A DNA stretch of 46,099 bases from Modestobacter altitudinis (GCF_005930475.1 NZ_SJEW01000037.1:1-46099); one strand, 5' to 3'. Shown: positions 16,227 through 25,976, counted from the first letter of the stretch. Notes: a model not told the origin generated them from the letters alone. Numbers and translations are program-made.

Positions 16227-17363
16227 TCAGCTCTCCTCTCGGCGCACCCACCGGCCCGCGCGCAGGACGGCGGTGGGGACGAGGTCAGCATCGGTGACCA
16301 GGACGTCGGCGCGCGCCCCGGGGGTCAGCCGGCCGACGTCGGGGAGGCCGAGCAGCCCGGCCGGGGTCCCGGTGGCGGCGAGGACGGCATCAGGCAGCGG
16401 GACGCCGGCCGCCACGGTGTGCCGCACGACGTCGACCAGCCGCGCCGTCCCGCCGGCGATGGCTCCCCGTCCGTCGCCGTCCGCCAGCCGGGCCACCCCG
16501 CCGACGACCTCCACCGGCAGCGCGCCGAGCCGGTACCGGCCGTCGGGCATCCCGGCGGCGGCCATCGCGTCGGTCACCAGCGCGACCTGCCCGGCGCCCA
16601 CCAGGTCGAACACGGCGGCCACCGTGTCCGGCGCCAGGTGCACGCCGTCGCCGACCAGCTCGACGACCAGCTCGCCGCGGGCCGCGGCGGCCAGGCAGGC
16701 GGCGACCGGTCCGGGCGCGCGGGACGACAGCGGCGGCATGCCGTTGAACAGGTGCGTCGCCGACAACCGGCCACCGGCCGCCGCGGCCCGGATCGCCGCG
16801 GTGGTCACCCCGGCGGTGGCGTCGGTGTGCCCGAAGCTGGGCAGCGCGCCGTGCTCCCGCAGGACGGCGACCAGCTCCGCGGCGTGCGCGGTCTCCGGCG
16901 CCAGCGTCATCGAGACCACTCCGCCCACGGCGAGCAGCCCGCGGAGCAGGGCGAGGTCACCGGGCACCAGGGCGGCCGGGTCCTGGGCTCCGCACCGGGC
17001 CGCGGACAGGAACGGCCCCTCCAGGTGCACGCCGGCCAGCTCGCCGGCCTCGACCATCGGCGCGAGGACGGCCAGCCGCTCCCGGAGCTCCGCGGCCGGC
17101 GCGGAGACCAGGCTCGCCACCAGCGTCGTCGTCCCGGCGGCGAGGTGGTGGGCGGCCGCCTCCCGGACCCCGTCGGCAGCGGCGTCGGGGAAGCCGTGCC
17201 CGGCTGCGCCGTGGCAGTGCACGTCGACCAGCCCGGGGAGCAGCAGCCGGCCGGGGGCGGGGGCCGGGAGGTCACCGGCCCAGCTCGCGGCGGGGCCGGC
17301 GTAGCCGACCCGGTCGCCGACGACGGCGAGCACCCCGTCGTCGACGACCCAGCCGCCGGTCAC
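16227..17363 (-). CDS. nagA: N-acetylglucosamine-6-phosphate deacetylase
   Basis: An amidohydrolase removing acetate from GlcNAc-6-phosphate. LVDVHCHGAAGHGFPD holds the His-x-His site, VHLEGPFLS the metal Glu, SFGHTDAT and THLFNGM the metal/substrate histidines, and LVTDAMAAAGMPDG the catalytic Asp. Starting at GTG 17363 gives 378 residues. However, the family's first strand (VLRGRLVTGG) begins about 13 codons earlier, where no ATG, GTG or TTG exists; a CTG at 17402 overlaps the nagE2 stop. The real start is therefore uncertain. Confidence 0.93.
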   Translation of the reverse strand: MTGGWVVDDGVLAVVGDRVGYAGPAASWAGDLPAPAPGRLLLPGLVDVHCHGAAGHGFPDAAADGVREAAAHHLAAGTTTLVASLVSAPAAELRERLAVLAPMVEAGELAGVHLEGPFLSAARCGAQDPAALVPGDLALLRGLLAVGGVVSMTLAPETAHAAELVAVLREHGALPSFGHTDATAGVTTAAIRAAAAGGRLSATHLFNGMPPLSSRAPGPVAACLAAAARGELVVELVGDGVHLAPDTVAAVFDLVGAGQVALVTDAMAAAGMPDGRYRLGALPVEVVGGVARLADGDGRGAIAGGTARLVDVVRHTVAAGVPLPDAVLAATGTPAGLLGLPDVGRLTPGARADVLVTDADLVPTAVLRAGRWVRREES

Positions 17364-17398
17364 CAGCCGGCCCCGCAGGACCGGGCCCGGGACGTCGG

Positions 17399-18685
<1,287 letters not shown>

Positions 18686-18778
18686 GACCATGTCTCCAGG
18701 GGATGGGTCGGGGCAGGTCCGGGCTGGGCGTCGAGCGGTTCACCGGCCGTTCCCCAGGACGTGCACCAACCGGTACCG

Positions 18779-18794
18779 TCCGGTCATGACCAGT
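18779..18794. promoter_or_regulatory. dre-like operator for the DasR/NagR-type regulator
   Basis: TCCGGTCATGACCAGT agrees at 12 of 16 positions with the Streptomyces DasR consensus ACTGGTCTAGACCAGT and contains the perfect palindrome GGTCATGACC. It lies between nagE2 and nagF, just past the predicted nagE2 transcription start. Confidence 0.6.
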
Positions 18795-18803
18795 TGATCC
18801 GGG

Positions 18804-18833
18804 AGGATGGCGGGCCCGCTCGCTGCCTGTCAA
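18804..18833 (-). promoter_or_regulatory. Putative promoter of the nagE2-nagA-nagB operon
   Basis: On the minus strand, TTGACA (18828-18833), an 18-base spacer and CATCCT (18804-18809). The predicted start would fall next to the dre-like site. A second palindrome, CGTACCTGTACG, lies about 25 bases to the right (near 18860) on the nagF side; its role is unknown. Confidence 0.4.
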
Positions 18834-18918
18834 CACCCTGGACGCCGACCGGGTCCGTGCCGTACCTGTACGACTCGACAACCGGAACCGCGGCCCCGGC
18901 CGCCGGGAGGAGCACGTC

Positions 18919-19149
18919 ATGGGCAAGGCCGAGCAGATCGTCGCCGGACTGGGTGGCGCCGGGAACATCGACGACGTCGAGGGCTGCATCACCCGGCTGC
19001 GCACCGAGGTCAAGGACCCGTCGCTGGTGGACCAGGCCGCGCTCAAGCAGGCCGGGGCGCACGGGGTGCTGGTCGCCGGCACGATCGTGCAGGTCGTCGT
19101 CGGACCGGAGGCGGACTCGCTGGCCGATGACGTGAAGGACCTGCTGTGA
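18919..19149 (+). CDS. nagF: PTS EIIB component, GlcNAc/glucose type
   Basis: A 76-residue soluble phosphocarrier domain. GNIDDVEGCITRLRTEVKDP carries the phosphorylated Cys23 in the CxTRLR motif of glucose-family EIIB. It passes phosphate from EIIA to sugar entering through EIIC. GGGAGGAG lies six bases before the ATG. It overlaps crr by four bases and is divergent from nagE2. Confidence 0.94.
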   Translation: MGKAEQIVAGLGGAGNIDDVEGCITRLRTEVKDPSLVDQAALKQAGAHGVLVAGTIVQVVVGPEADSLADDVKDLL

Positions 19150-19622
19150 GCAGGCTGGCCGTCAGCGCCCCGCTGCCGGGCGTCGTCCTGCCGATCACCG
19201 CGGTGCCCGACCCGGTGTTCGCCGCCTCGATGGTGGGGGCCGGGGTCGCCATCGACCCCGCTCCGGACGCCGGGTCGGTCGACGTGGTCGCCCCGGTGAG
19301 CGGGCGGCTGCTCAAGGTGCACCCGCACGCGTTCATCGTGCTGACCCCGGAGGGTCGCGGCGTGCTGGTGCACGTCGGCATCGACACGGTGCGGCTGGAC
19401 GGCGCGCCGTTCACGCTGCACGTGACCGAGGGCGAGGAGGTCGCGGCCGGCGACCGGGTGGTGACCGTGGACGTGGCCGCGGTGCGGGCGGCCGGGATGT
19501 CGCCGGTGAGCCCGGTGGTCGTCATGGACGCCGCCGCCGACACGATGCCACCGGTGACCGCCGGGGCGCGGGTGGCCGCCGGCGAGGAGCTCTTCCGCTG
19601 GCCTCTAGAGTCGGTTGGGTGA
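19146..19622 (+). CDS. crr: PTS EIIA component, glucose family
   Basis: A 158-residue EIIA(Glc)-type domain. APVSGRLLKVHPHAFIVLT contains His61, and GVLVHVGIDTVRLDG contains the phosphorylated His76. The beta-rich remainder (GEEVAAGDRVVTVDVAAV) is typical. GTG 19146 overlaps the nagF stop, and the stop overlaps the thioesterase start, so the three genes are translationally coupled. A single EIIA could serve several permeases. Confidence 0.94.
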   Translation: MSRLAVSAPLPGVVLPITAVPDPVFAASMVGAGVAIDPAPDAGSVDVVAPVSGRLLKVHPHAFIVLTPEGRGVLVHVGIDTVRLDGAPFTLHVTEGEEVAAGDRVVTVDVAAVRAAGMSPVSPVVVMDAAADTMPPVTAGARVAAGEELFRWPLESVG

Positions 19623-20134
19623 TCGAACCGACTCGTGAACGGACCTACTCCTGGGGCGACCCCTCACTGAGCGCGGGGGCGGCCCGCACGTCGGCCGGCC
19701 TGGAGGTGATGCAGGCGCTGGCCCGCGGCGAGCTGCCCGCGCCGCCGATCATCGCCACGATGGGGTTCGAGCTGGACTCGGTCGAGGCTGGCCGGGTGCA
19801 GTTCTCCTTCGACCCGGCCGAGTACCACTACAACCCGATCGGCTCGGTGCACGGCGGGGTCTACGCGACGCTGCTGGACTCGGCGACCGGCTGCGCCGTG
19901 CACACCATGCTGCCCGCCGGGGTCGGCTACACCAGCCTGGACCTGACCGTGAAGTTCCTGCGGCCGATCACCGTCGACACCGGCCGCGTCCGCTGCATCG
20001 GCACGGTCCCGCACCTGGGCGGCCGCACGGCGCTGGCCCAGGCCGAGCTGCGGGACCCCGCCGACCGGCTGCTCGGGACGGCGGTCAGCAGCATCCTGCT
20101 GATCCGCCCCCAGCCCGGCACCCAGGTCGGCTAG
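19619..20134 (+). CDS. PaaI-family hotdog thioesterase
   Basis: A 171-residue single hotdog-fold protein. HYNPIGSVHGGVYATLLDSATG carries the HGG loop and catalytic Asp, and GYTSLDLTVKFLRPI is the second signature. PaaI-type members hydrolyse aryl- or acyl-CoA thioesters. The start GTG overlaps the crr stop by four bases, an unusual partner for a PTS gene. Whether it acts in sugar metabolism is unknown. Confidence 0.88.
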   Translation: MIEPTRERTYSWGDPSLSAGAARTSAGLEVMQALARGELPAPPIIATMGFELDSVEAGRVQFSFDPAEYHYNPIGSVHGGVYATLLDSATGCAVHTMLPAGVGYTSLDLTVKFLRPITVDTGRVRCIGTVPHLGGRTALAQAELRDPADRLLGTAVSSILLIRPQPGTQVG

Positions 20135-20162
20135 CCACCGCGCCGCCTCCCTCGGGCCGAGT

Positions 20163-20220
20163 GGGCAGTTCCGGTCGCCGAGCCCGGCGGGTCCTGCCGT
20201 GTCGCCGACCGGAACTGCTC
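20163..20220. terminator. Long-loop inverted repeat between convergent genes
   Basis: Arms GGGCAGTTCCGGTCG (20163-20177) and CGACCGGAACTGCTC (20206-20220) pair over 15 bp with one mismatch around a 28-base loop. The right arm overlaps the stop codon of the MBL gene. Confidence 0.6.
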
Positions 20221-20986
20221 AGTCGAGCTCGACCCGCTGCCCCGGCGGGCACTCGACCAGACGGTCGGCCAGCCCGGCGGCGGTCAGCGCGGCCCGGACG
20301 TCGTCCCGGCTCTCGCTGAAGTGCGCCCAGGAGTCCACGTGGACGACGACCACCCGGTCGGCGTCCAGCCGGCGGACCGCCTCGGCGACGTCGCCGCCGG
20401 TCAGCGTGAGCGGGGCCCCGTCGAACAGCGCGGTGCGCGCGGCACCGGCGAACAGGACGGCGACGTCGACCTGCGGGAAGGCCGTGGCGACCTCGTCGAC
20501 GCAGTCCAGCGAGGCGTTGTCGCCGCTCACGTAGACCGTGGGCAGCCCCTCGCCGGTCAGCACGAAGCCGGTCACCGGGCCGGTCAGCCGCTCGGCCCCC
20601 GGCGGCCCGTGCTCGGCGCGCACCCCGGTGACCTGCACCGGACCGACCGCCGCGGTCTCGCCGGTGCGCAGCGCCCGGGCCGTCCCGCCGAGCCGCTCGG
20701 CGGCGAGCTCGGTGGTGAGCACCACCGGCGCGTCGCCGAGCGCCGCCCGGCCGGCGGTGTCCAGGTTGTCCGGGTGCTGGTCGTGGCTGAGCAGGACGGC
20801 GTCGACCGGGCCGAGGTCCCGGGCGTCCAGCGCGGCCGGCGCCGTCTTGGTCAGCGACCGGCCGCCGCCCAGCGGGTACTTCCCCGGCGGGTCGAAGGTG
20901 GGGTCGACCAGCAGGCGCACCGCGCCGAGCTCGAGCAGGGCGGTCGGCCCGCCGGTGAGGGTGACGGCGAGGGCGTCGGGAGCCAT
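20219..20986 (-). CDS. MBL-fold (UlaG-like) metal-dependent hydrolase
   Basis: A 255-residue metallo-beta-lactamase-fold protein. LLVDPTFDP opens the fold; VLLSHDQHPDNLD is the metal motif in the variant form HDQHxDN; VSGDNASLD gives the bridging Asp and VVVVHVDSWAHFSES the last His. The layout is close to UlaG/YcjG-like cytosolic hydrolases. It lies 43 bases downstream of clpP on the same strand. The substrate is unknown. Confidence 0.85.
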   Translation of the reverse strand: MAPDALAVTLTGGPTALLELGAVRLLVDPTFDPPGKYPLGGGRSLTKTAPAALDARDLGPVDAVLLSHDQHPDNLDTAGRAALGDAPVVLTTELAAERLGGTARALRTGETAAVGPVQVTGVRAEHGPPGAERLTGPVTGFVLTGEGLPTVYVSGDNASLDCVDEVATAFPQVDVAVLFAGAARTALFDGAPLTLTGGDVAEAVRRLDADRVVVVHVDSWAHFSESRDDVRAALTAAGLADRLVECPPGQRVELD

Positions 20987-21029
20987 CCGGTCACCGTGTC
21001 AGACCGGGCCGTCGACCACGAGACCCGGG

Positions 21030-21620
21030 TCAGCCGATCCCGAAGGTGGTGCGCACCTGCGGCAGCGCGCCCGCGTCGGCGATCACCTGGTCGATGAGCC
21101 CGTAGGTCTGCGCCTCCGCGGCGGTGAACCAGCGGTCCCGGTCGGAGTCCCGCTCGACCTGCTCGACGGACTGCCCGGTGTGCTCCGCCTGCAGCTCGTT
21201 GAGCTGCCGCTTGGTCTGCGCCAGCATGTCCGCCTGGATGCTGATGTCGGCGGCGGTGCCACCGAGCCCGGCCGAGGGCTGGTGCATCATGATCCGTGCG
21301 TGCGGCAGGGCGAAGCGCTTGCCCGGCGTGCCGGCGCTGAGCAGGAACTGGCCCATCGAGGCGGCCATGCCCATGGCGTAGGTGGCGACGTCGCAGTCGA
21401 GGGACCGCATCGTGTCGTAGACGGCCATCCCCGCGGTCACGCCGCCCCCGGGTGAGTTGACGTAGAGGTGGATGTCGCGGCGGTGGTCCTCGGCCGCGAG
21501 CAGCAGCATCTGCGCCGCCAGCTGGTTGGCGAGCACGTCGTCGACCTCGCGGCCGAGGAAGACGATCCGCTCCCTCAGCAGCCGCTCGTAGACCGCATCG
21601 TCCAGGGTGGCAGTGGTCAT
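21030..21620 (-). CDS. clpP: ATP-dependent Clp protease proteolytic subunit
   Basis: A 196-residue serine peptidase that forms the Clp barrel. Triad: Ser88 in GMAASMGQ, His113 in HARIMMHQP, Asp162 in ERDSDRDRW. VNSPGGGVTAGMAVYDTM is the family signature. No paired clpP2 or clpX/clpC adjoins it, unlike the main actinobacterial clpP1-clpP2 operon, so it is probably an extra paralogue. RBS GGAGAGG precedes ATG 21620. A relatively AT-richer patch (21680-21760) upstream probably carries its promoter and that of the divergent GNAT. Confidence 0.95.
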   Translation of the reverse strand: MTTATLDDAVYERLLRERIVFLGREVDDVLANQLAAQMLLLAAEDHRRDIHLYVNSPGGGVTAGMAVYDTMRSLDCDVATYAMGMAASMGQFLLSAGTPGKRFALPHARIMMHQPSAGLGGTAADISIQADMLAQTKRQLNELQAEHTGQSVEQVERDSDRDRWFTAAEAQTYGLIDQVIADAGALPQVRTTFGIG

Positions 21621-21781
21621 CGGTCAGTTCCTCTCCGGCGGTGGGATGGACACCGTCAGCCAACTGCGGTCCGCGGAGAATGGCGAGAGGGAATGGCATC
21701 TTCCGCTCCACGCGCATTTCCTGTGCTCTCAGAGAAAGGGACTGGACAATTCCCGTACCGGGTCCGTGGTCTCATGAGGGC

Positions 21782-22396
21782 GTGACCGAGCCCCCCGTCG
21801 TGCGCACTGCCGTCCGCGCCGACGTCCCCCGGATGGCGGCCACGCTGGCCGCCGCCTACCCGGACTACCGGTGGACCTCCTGGGCGCTCCCGGAGGACGG
21901 CCGCGCCCAACGGCTCTCCCGTTGGGCCGAGCTGTGGGGCGGTCTGGTGCCGGTGCTCGCCGGGACGGCGTGGGTCACCGACGACCTGGCGGCGGTCGCG
22001 TCGTGGGTCGCACCCGACGCCGGGGAGCCGGCCGCCGACCTGCAGTCGGTGATCGACCGCGACCTGCCGCGGGTGTTCGGCGGCCGGCAGCCCGTCGTGC
22101 TGGCCAGCGAGCGGCTCGGCGCGCTGGGCCGGCCCGACGAGCCGCACTGGTGGCTGACCGCCGTGGGCACCCGCCCGGCCGCCCGGCACCAGGGCCTGGG
22201 GGCGGCGGTGCTGCAGCCGGTGCTGGAGCGCTGCGACGCCGAGCGGGTGCCGGCCGCGGCCACGGTCTACACCTCGACCGTCGTCCGCTGGCTGCAGCGG
22301 TCCGGCTTCGCGGTCACCCACAGCACCCGGACGGCGGTCGACCACGAGCTGCCGGTCTGGACCCTCGTGCGGCAGCCGCGTCGCCCGGCGTCCTGA
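21782..22396 (+). CDS. GNAT family N-acetyltransferase
   Basis: A 204-residue acetyltransferase: [20 protein letters not shown] is the N-terminal strand and helix, [20 protein letters not shown] is strand 4 with the acetyl-CoA loop, and [14 protein letters not shown] is the C-terminal motif. It resembles actinobacterial GNATs of the toxin/puromycin-acetylating shape, but the substrate cannot be named. GTG 21782 has a GAGGG site. Confidence 0.85.
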   Translation: MTEPPVVRTAVRADVPRMAATLAAAYPDYRWTSWALPEDGRAQRLSRWAELWGGLVPVLAGTAWVTDDLAAVASWVAPDAGEPAADLQSVIDRDLPRVFGGRQPVVLASERLGALGRPDEPHWWLTAVGTRPAARHQGLGAAVLQPVLERCDAERVPAAATVYTSTVVRWLQRSGFAVTHSTRTAVDHELPVWTLVRQPRRPAS

Positions 22397-22481
22397 CCCC
22401 TCGGGGCCACGAACAGGCACGGGGAGGACGCCGGAGCCGGGGATGACCACACCGTCCGCACGCTGCGACGGAGGAGACCCC

Positions 22482-23108
22482 GTGCCCGAGTACGTCCTGC
22501 CCGACCTGCCCTACGACTACAGCGCCCTCGAGCCGCACATCAGCGGCCGGATCATGGAGCTGCACCACGACAAGCACCACCAGACGTACGTGACCGGCGC
22601 GAACACCGCGCTGGAGAAGCTCGCCGAGGCGCGGGCCTCGGGGAACTTCGACACGGTCAACCAGCAGGAGAAGAACCTGGCCTTCAACCTGGCCGGGCAC
22701 GTCAACCACTCGGTGTTCTGGCCCAACATGACCCCCGACGGCGCCGGCCGGCCCGCCGGTGAGATCGCCGCGGCGATCGAGGACCAGTTCGGCGGGTTCG
22801 ACGGCTTCCAGGCCCACCTCACCGCCACCGCGCTCGGCGTCCAGGGCTCCGGCTGGGCGGCGCTGACCTGGGACTCCGTCGGCCAGAAGCTGCTGATCAA
22901 CCAGTTCTACGACCACCAGGGCAACCTGGCGGCAGGCTTGGTGCCACTGCTCCTGCTCGACATGTGGGAGCACTCGTTCTACCTGGACTACCAGAACGTG
23001 AAGGCCGACTACGTGAAGGCCTGGTGGAACGTCGTCAACTGGACCGACGTCGAGCAGCGGCTCGGCCGGGCCCGGACGGCCACCAGCGGGCTGATCGTCG
23101 CGGCGTGA
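22482..23108 (+). CDS. sodA: Superoxide dismutase, Mn/Fe type
   Basis: A 208-residue cytoplasmic enzyme. Metal ligands are in [24 protein letters not shown] and [11 protein letters not shown]. Start GTG 22482 ([12 protein letters not shown]) has GGAGG upstream and gives the normal family length; GTG 22443 would add 13 unrelated residues. An Nramp Mn/Fe transporter follows, suggesting coordinated metal supply. Mn or Fe preference is not certain from sequence. Confidence 0.95.
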   Translation: MPEYVLPDLPYDYSALEPHISGRIMELHHDKHHQTYVTGANTALEKLAEARASGNFDTVNQQEKNLAFNLAGHVNHSVFWPNMTPDGAGRPAGEIAAAIEDQFGGFDGFQAHLTATALGVQGSGWAALTWDSVGQKLLINQFYDHQGNLAAGLVPLLLLDMWEHSFYLDYQNVKADYVKAWWNVVNWTDVEQRLGRARTATSGLIVAA

Positions 23109-23113
23109 CCGCC

Positions 23114-23154
23114 GGCCCCGGGGGCAGGTGAGGCTGACCTGACCCCCGGGGGCC
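23114..23154. terminator. Hairpin after sodA
   Basis: Arms GGCCCCGGGGGCAGGT and ACCTGACCCCCGGGGGCC pair with one or two bulges around GAGGCTG, six bases past the sodA stop. Its core is also an iron-box-like site. Confidence 0.6.
23124..23142. promoter_or_regulatory. DtxR/IdeR-type box upstream of mntH
   Basis: The core AGGTGAGGCTGACCT matches 13 of 15 positions of the IdeR/DtxR iron-box core AGGTTAGGCTAACCT. It lies 90 bases before the Nramp start and inside the sodA terminator hairpin. It would let a metal-loaded DtxR-family repressor shut off mntH. Confidence 0.55.
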
Positions 23155-23231
23155 ACAGGTCGGCCCCGGCGGCCCGTTCGGCCCGGGCAGGAAGAGGACG
23201 ACCGCTCCTGCCCACGCCCCGCGAGGTCACC

Positions 23232-24524
23232 GTGTACCTGTCCAAGACCGAGGCCGCCGTCCTCACCAGCACGCTCCCCCGCACGCTGCCCCGCCCGGCC
23301 GAGCCGCAGGTGAAGCGGCGGCTGTGGCCGCTGCTGGGGCCGGCGTTCGTGGCCGCGGTGGCCTACGTCGACCCGGGCAACTTCGCGACCAACTTCTCCG
23401 GCGGCGCCTCCTTCGGCTACACGCTGCTGTGGGTGATCGTCGCGGCGAACCTGATGGCGATGCTCATCCAGTCGCTCACCGCCAAGCTCGGGCTGGCCAC
23501 CGGGCGCGACCTGGCCACCTGCTGCCGCGAGCGGCTGCCCAAGCCGGTCGTGTGGGGGCTGTGGGCGCAGGCCGAGGCGGTCGCGATCGCCACCGACCTG
23601 GCGGAGATCGTCGGTGGCGCGGTCGCGCTGTACCTGCTGTTCGGCGTGCCGCTGCCGATCGGCGGCGTCATCACCGCTGTCGTCGCGTTCGTCCTGCTGG
23701 CCGCCCAGTCGCGGGGACACCGGCCCTTCGAGCGGGTGATCACCGGGCTGCTGCTGGTGATCGGCGGCGGGTTCGCCTACACGCTGGTGGGCTCCGGGGT
23801 CGACGCCGGCGAGGTGGCGTCGGGCATGGTGCCGACCTTCGCCGGCACCGACAGCCTGCTGCTGGCCACCGGCATCCTGGGCGCCACGGTCATGCCGCAC
23901 GTCATCTACGTGCACTCCGCGCTCACCCCGGGACGCTACGGCGACGCGGTCACCGCCGGCCGCACCCGGGCCGGTCGCGGGCGGCTGCTGCGCGCCCAGC
24001 GGCTCGACGTGCTGCTGGCGATGGGCCTGGCCGGCCTGGTCAACGCCGCCATGCTGGTGATCGCCGCCCAGCTGTTCACCGGGGACGCGTCGATCACCTC
24101 GCTGGAGAGCGTGCACGCCGGCCTCGGCGCCCAGCTCGGCGGTGGGGCTGCCCTGGCCTTCGCGCTGGCCCTGCTGGCGTCGGGGTTCGCGGCGTCCTCG
24201 GTCGGCACGCACGCCGGCCAGGTGGTGATGGCCGGGTTCCTGCGCAAGCACATCCCCGTGCTGGTCCGCCGGCTGGTCACCCTGGCGCCGGCGCTGCTGG
24301 TGCTCGGCCTGGGTGGCGACCCGACGACAGCGCTGGTCTGGTCGCAGGTGGTGCTCTGCTTCGGCATCCCGTTCGCCCTCGTGCCGCTGCTCTGGCTGAC
24401 CTCCCGCAGGGACCTGATGGGCGGCTGGGTCAACCGGCGGATCACCACACTGACCGGTTCGGTGGTCGCCGCGCTGATCATCGGGCTCAACGGCTATCTG
24501 CTGGTGAGCACCTTCCTCGGCTGA
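23232..24524 (+). CDS. mntH: Nramp-family divalent metal transporter
   Basis: A 430-residue membrane protein with about eleven spans importing Mn2+ or Fe2+ with protons. TM1 carries the metal motif AYVDPGNFATN and TM6 the ATVMPHVIY motif (Met and His near the metal). ATDLAEIVGGAVAL is the conserved TM3 segment. GTG 23232 follows GCGAGGTC. An iron-box-like operator lies upstream and sodA precedes it on the same strand. Confidence 0.94.
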   Translation: MYLSKTEAAVLTSTLPRTLPRPAEPQVKRRLWPLLGPAFVAAVAYVDPGNFATNFSGGASFGYTLLWVIVAANLMAMLIQSLTAKLGLATGRDLATCCRERLPKPVVWGLWAQAEAVAIATDLAEIVGGAVALYLLFGVPLPIGGVITAVVAFVLLAAQSRGHRPFERVITGLLLVIGGGFAYTLVGSGVDAGEVASGMVPTFAGTDSLLLATGILGATVMPHVIYVHSALTPGRYGDAVTAGRTRAGRGRLLRAQRLDVLLAMGLAGLVNAAMLVIAAQLFTGDASITSLESVHAGLGAQLGGGAALAFALALLASGFAASSVGTHAGQVVMAGFLRKHIPVLVRRLVTLAPALLVLGLGGDPTTALVWSQVVLCFGIPFALVPLLWLTSRRDLMGGWVNRRITTLTGSVVAALIIGLNGYLLVSTFLG

Positions 24525-24605
24525 CCGATGAGAAACTGATCCGTCCGTGGTCTCTGCTACGACACCACCGGCACCGGCCGGTACCGACGCTGAGGAGCAC
24601 TGCAC

Positions 24606-25166
24606 ATGGGCGCGATCAAGGTCCACGAGTTCACCACCGTCGACGGCGTCGTCGACGTCCCGATGTGGACGGTGGACTACGGGTTCCCCGACGACCTGTC
24701 CGCGACCATCGGAAGGCTCACCGGCTCCTCCTCCGGGATCCTGCTGGGCCGCACCACCTTCGAGATGTTCGCGCCGGCCTGGTCGACCCGGACCGTCGCC
24801 GAGGACCCCGGCGCGCCGTTCTTCAACGACACCACCAAGTACGTGGTCAGCTCGACGCTCACCGACGCCGAGTCCGTGTGGCGCAACTCGACGGCGCTCG
24901 GCGGCTACTCGGCCGACCGGATCCGGGCGCTCAAGGACGAGGTGGACGGCGACCTGTACGTCAGCGGCAGCGCCACGCTGGTGCGCGCCCTGCTCGCCGA
25001 CGGCCTGGTCGACGAGCTGCACCTGTTCGTCTACCCGCTGGCCGTGGGCACGGGCATCCGGCTGTTCCCCGAGGGCACGCCGCAGACGCTGTCCCTGCTG
25101 GGCGCCGAGGGCCTCAGCAACGGGGTCGCGCACCTGACCTACGGGCCCGCGCCGGCCGCCGGCTGA
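24606..25166 (+). CDS. Dihydrofolate reductase/RibD C-terminal family protein
   Basis: A 186-residue protein of the RibD-C/DHFR-like fold: KVHEFTTVDGVVD is strand 1, SGILLGRTTFEMFAPAW the NADPH-binding region, LYVSGSATLVRALLADGLVDEL the conserved C-terminal segment, and LFPEGTPQTL closes the sheet. Stand-alone members are common in actinobacteria and reduce uncharacterised substrates. GAGGAG lies before the ATG. A perfect hairpin terminates it. Confidence 0.88.
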   Translation: MGAIKVHEFTTVDGVVDVPMWTVDYGFPDDLSATIGRLTGSSSGILLGRTTFEMFAPAWSTRTVAEDPGAPFFNDTTKYVVSSTLTDAESVWRNSTALGGYSADRIRALKDEVDGDLYVSGSATLVRALLADGLVDELHLFVYPLAVGTGIRLFPEGTPQTLSLLGAEGLSNGVAHLTYGPAPAAG

Positions 25167-25186
25167 CCCCCCGATCGACCGGGTTT

Positions 25187-25214
25187 CGTCGCCCGAGGCG
25201 TGCCTCGGGCGACG
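25187..25214 (+). terminator. Perfect 12-bp hairpin terminator
   Basis: CGTCGCCCGAGG - CGTG - CCTCGGGCGACG, 21 bases after the RibD-like stop. Confidence 0.75.
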
Positions 25215-25291
25215 GGCCCGGCGGCCGGGAACCCCGGGGGCGGGCACCTCGTTGACGCCTGACCGCCCGCTCCCCGCCGTGGAGGTCCCCC

Positions 25292-25960
25292 GTGCTGCCG
25301 CTGCCCCCACTGACCGACCAGGCCGACCGGCTGATCGCCCTCGGGCTGCACGAACTCGCCGGGCTCACCGCGGCGGAGCTGTGCGACGCCGCGATCGCTG
25401 CCGGCCCGGGCGACGGCGCGCTGCTCGTCCTCCACCCCGACCGGGCGCCGGCCTCCCGGCTGGCCCCGCTCGTCGAGCGCGAGGGCAGGCGGGGCTTCGT
25501 GGTGGTCGACATGACCGACGTCGACGCCTTCGCCCCGATCGATCAGGTCGACCTGCCCGCCGGGCCGGTCGCCGTGGTGCACGGGCTGGAGCGCGGCGAC
25601 GAGCTGGCCAACTGGAGCCCGGACGAGGCACTGCCGGCGATCACCGGACGGGGCCGCAGCCCGCTGACGCTCACCGAGGGCCTGCACTGGCTGCTCCAGC
25701 AGCCCGCCGCCCTGGAGCGCAACCGCTGCTTCATGACCATCGGGTCGCGGCTGCGGAAGCCGGACGGCCGGCTGGACACCCGCACGCCGGCGCTGTGGCT
25801 GAGCAACGGGACCGGACGCGACGGCAGGGAACACCGCGGTGCCCCGAAGGTCGGCTGGTGCTGGGCCGGCAACCGGCACACCTGGCTGGGGTTCGCCTCG
25901 GCGTCCGGGCGGACCGCCGTGCCCGCCGCCGGAGCAGCGCTCAGCGGCGCCGCCGGCTGA
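25292..25960 (+). CDS. DUF5701 family protein
   Basis: A 222-residue conserved actinobacterial protein of unknown function. The C-terminal block CFMTIGSRLRKPDGRLDTRT then GAPKVGWCWAGNRHTWLGFA is the family hallmark. No signal peptide or membrane span is seen. GTG start with GGAGGTC. It is flanked on both sides by strong terminators, so it is probably monocistronic. Confidence 0.82.
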   Translation: MLPLPPLTDQADRLIALGLHELAGLTAAELCDAAIAAGPGDGALLVLHPDRAPASRLAPLVEREGRRGFVVVDMTDVDAFAPIDQVDLPAGPVAVVHGLERGDELANWSPDEALPAITGRGRSPLTLTEGLHWLLQQPAALERNRCFMTIGSRLRKPDGRLDTRTPALWLSNGTGRDGREHRGAPKVGWCWAGNRHTWLGFASASGRTAVPAAGAALSGAAG

Positions 25961-25976
25961 GGCAGCCCGCGCAGTC

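Noticed and set aside
23109-23231. Manganese (yybP-ykoY) riboswitch before mntH
   Set aside because: The conserved loop sequences of that riboswitch are absent; the palindrome fits a DtxR-type box better.
22314-25310. A 998-codon minus frame over sodA, mntH and the RibD-like gene
   Set aside because: It lies opposite three clearly identified plus-strand genes and shows a Gly/Arg/Gln-rich shadow composition.
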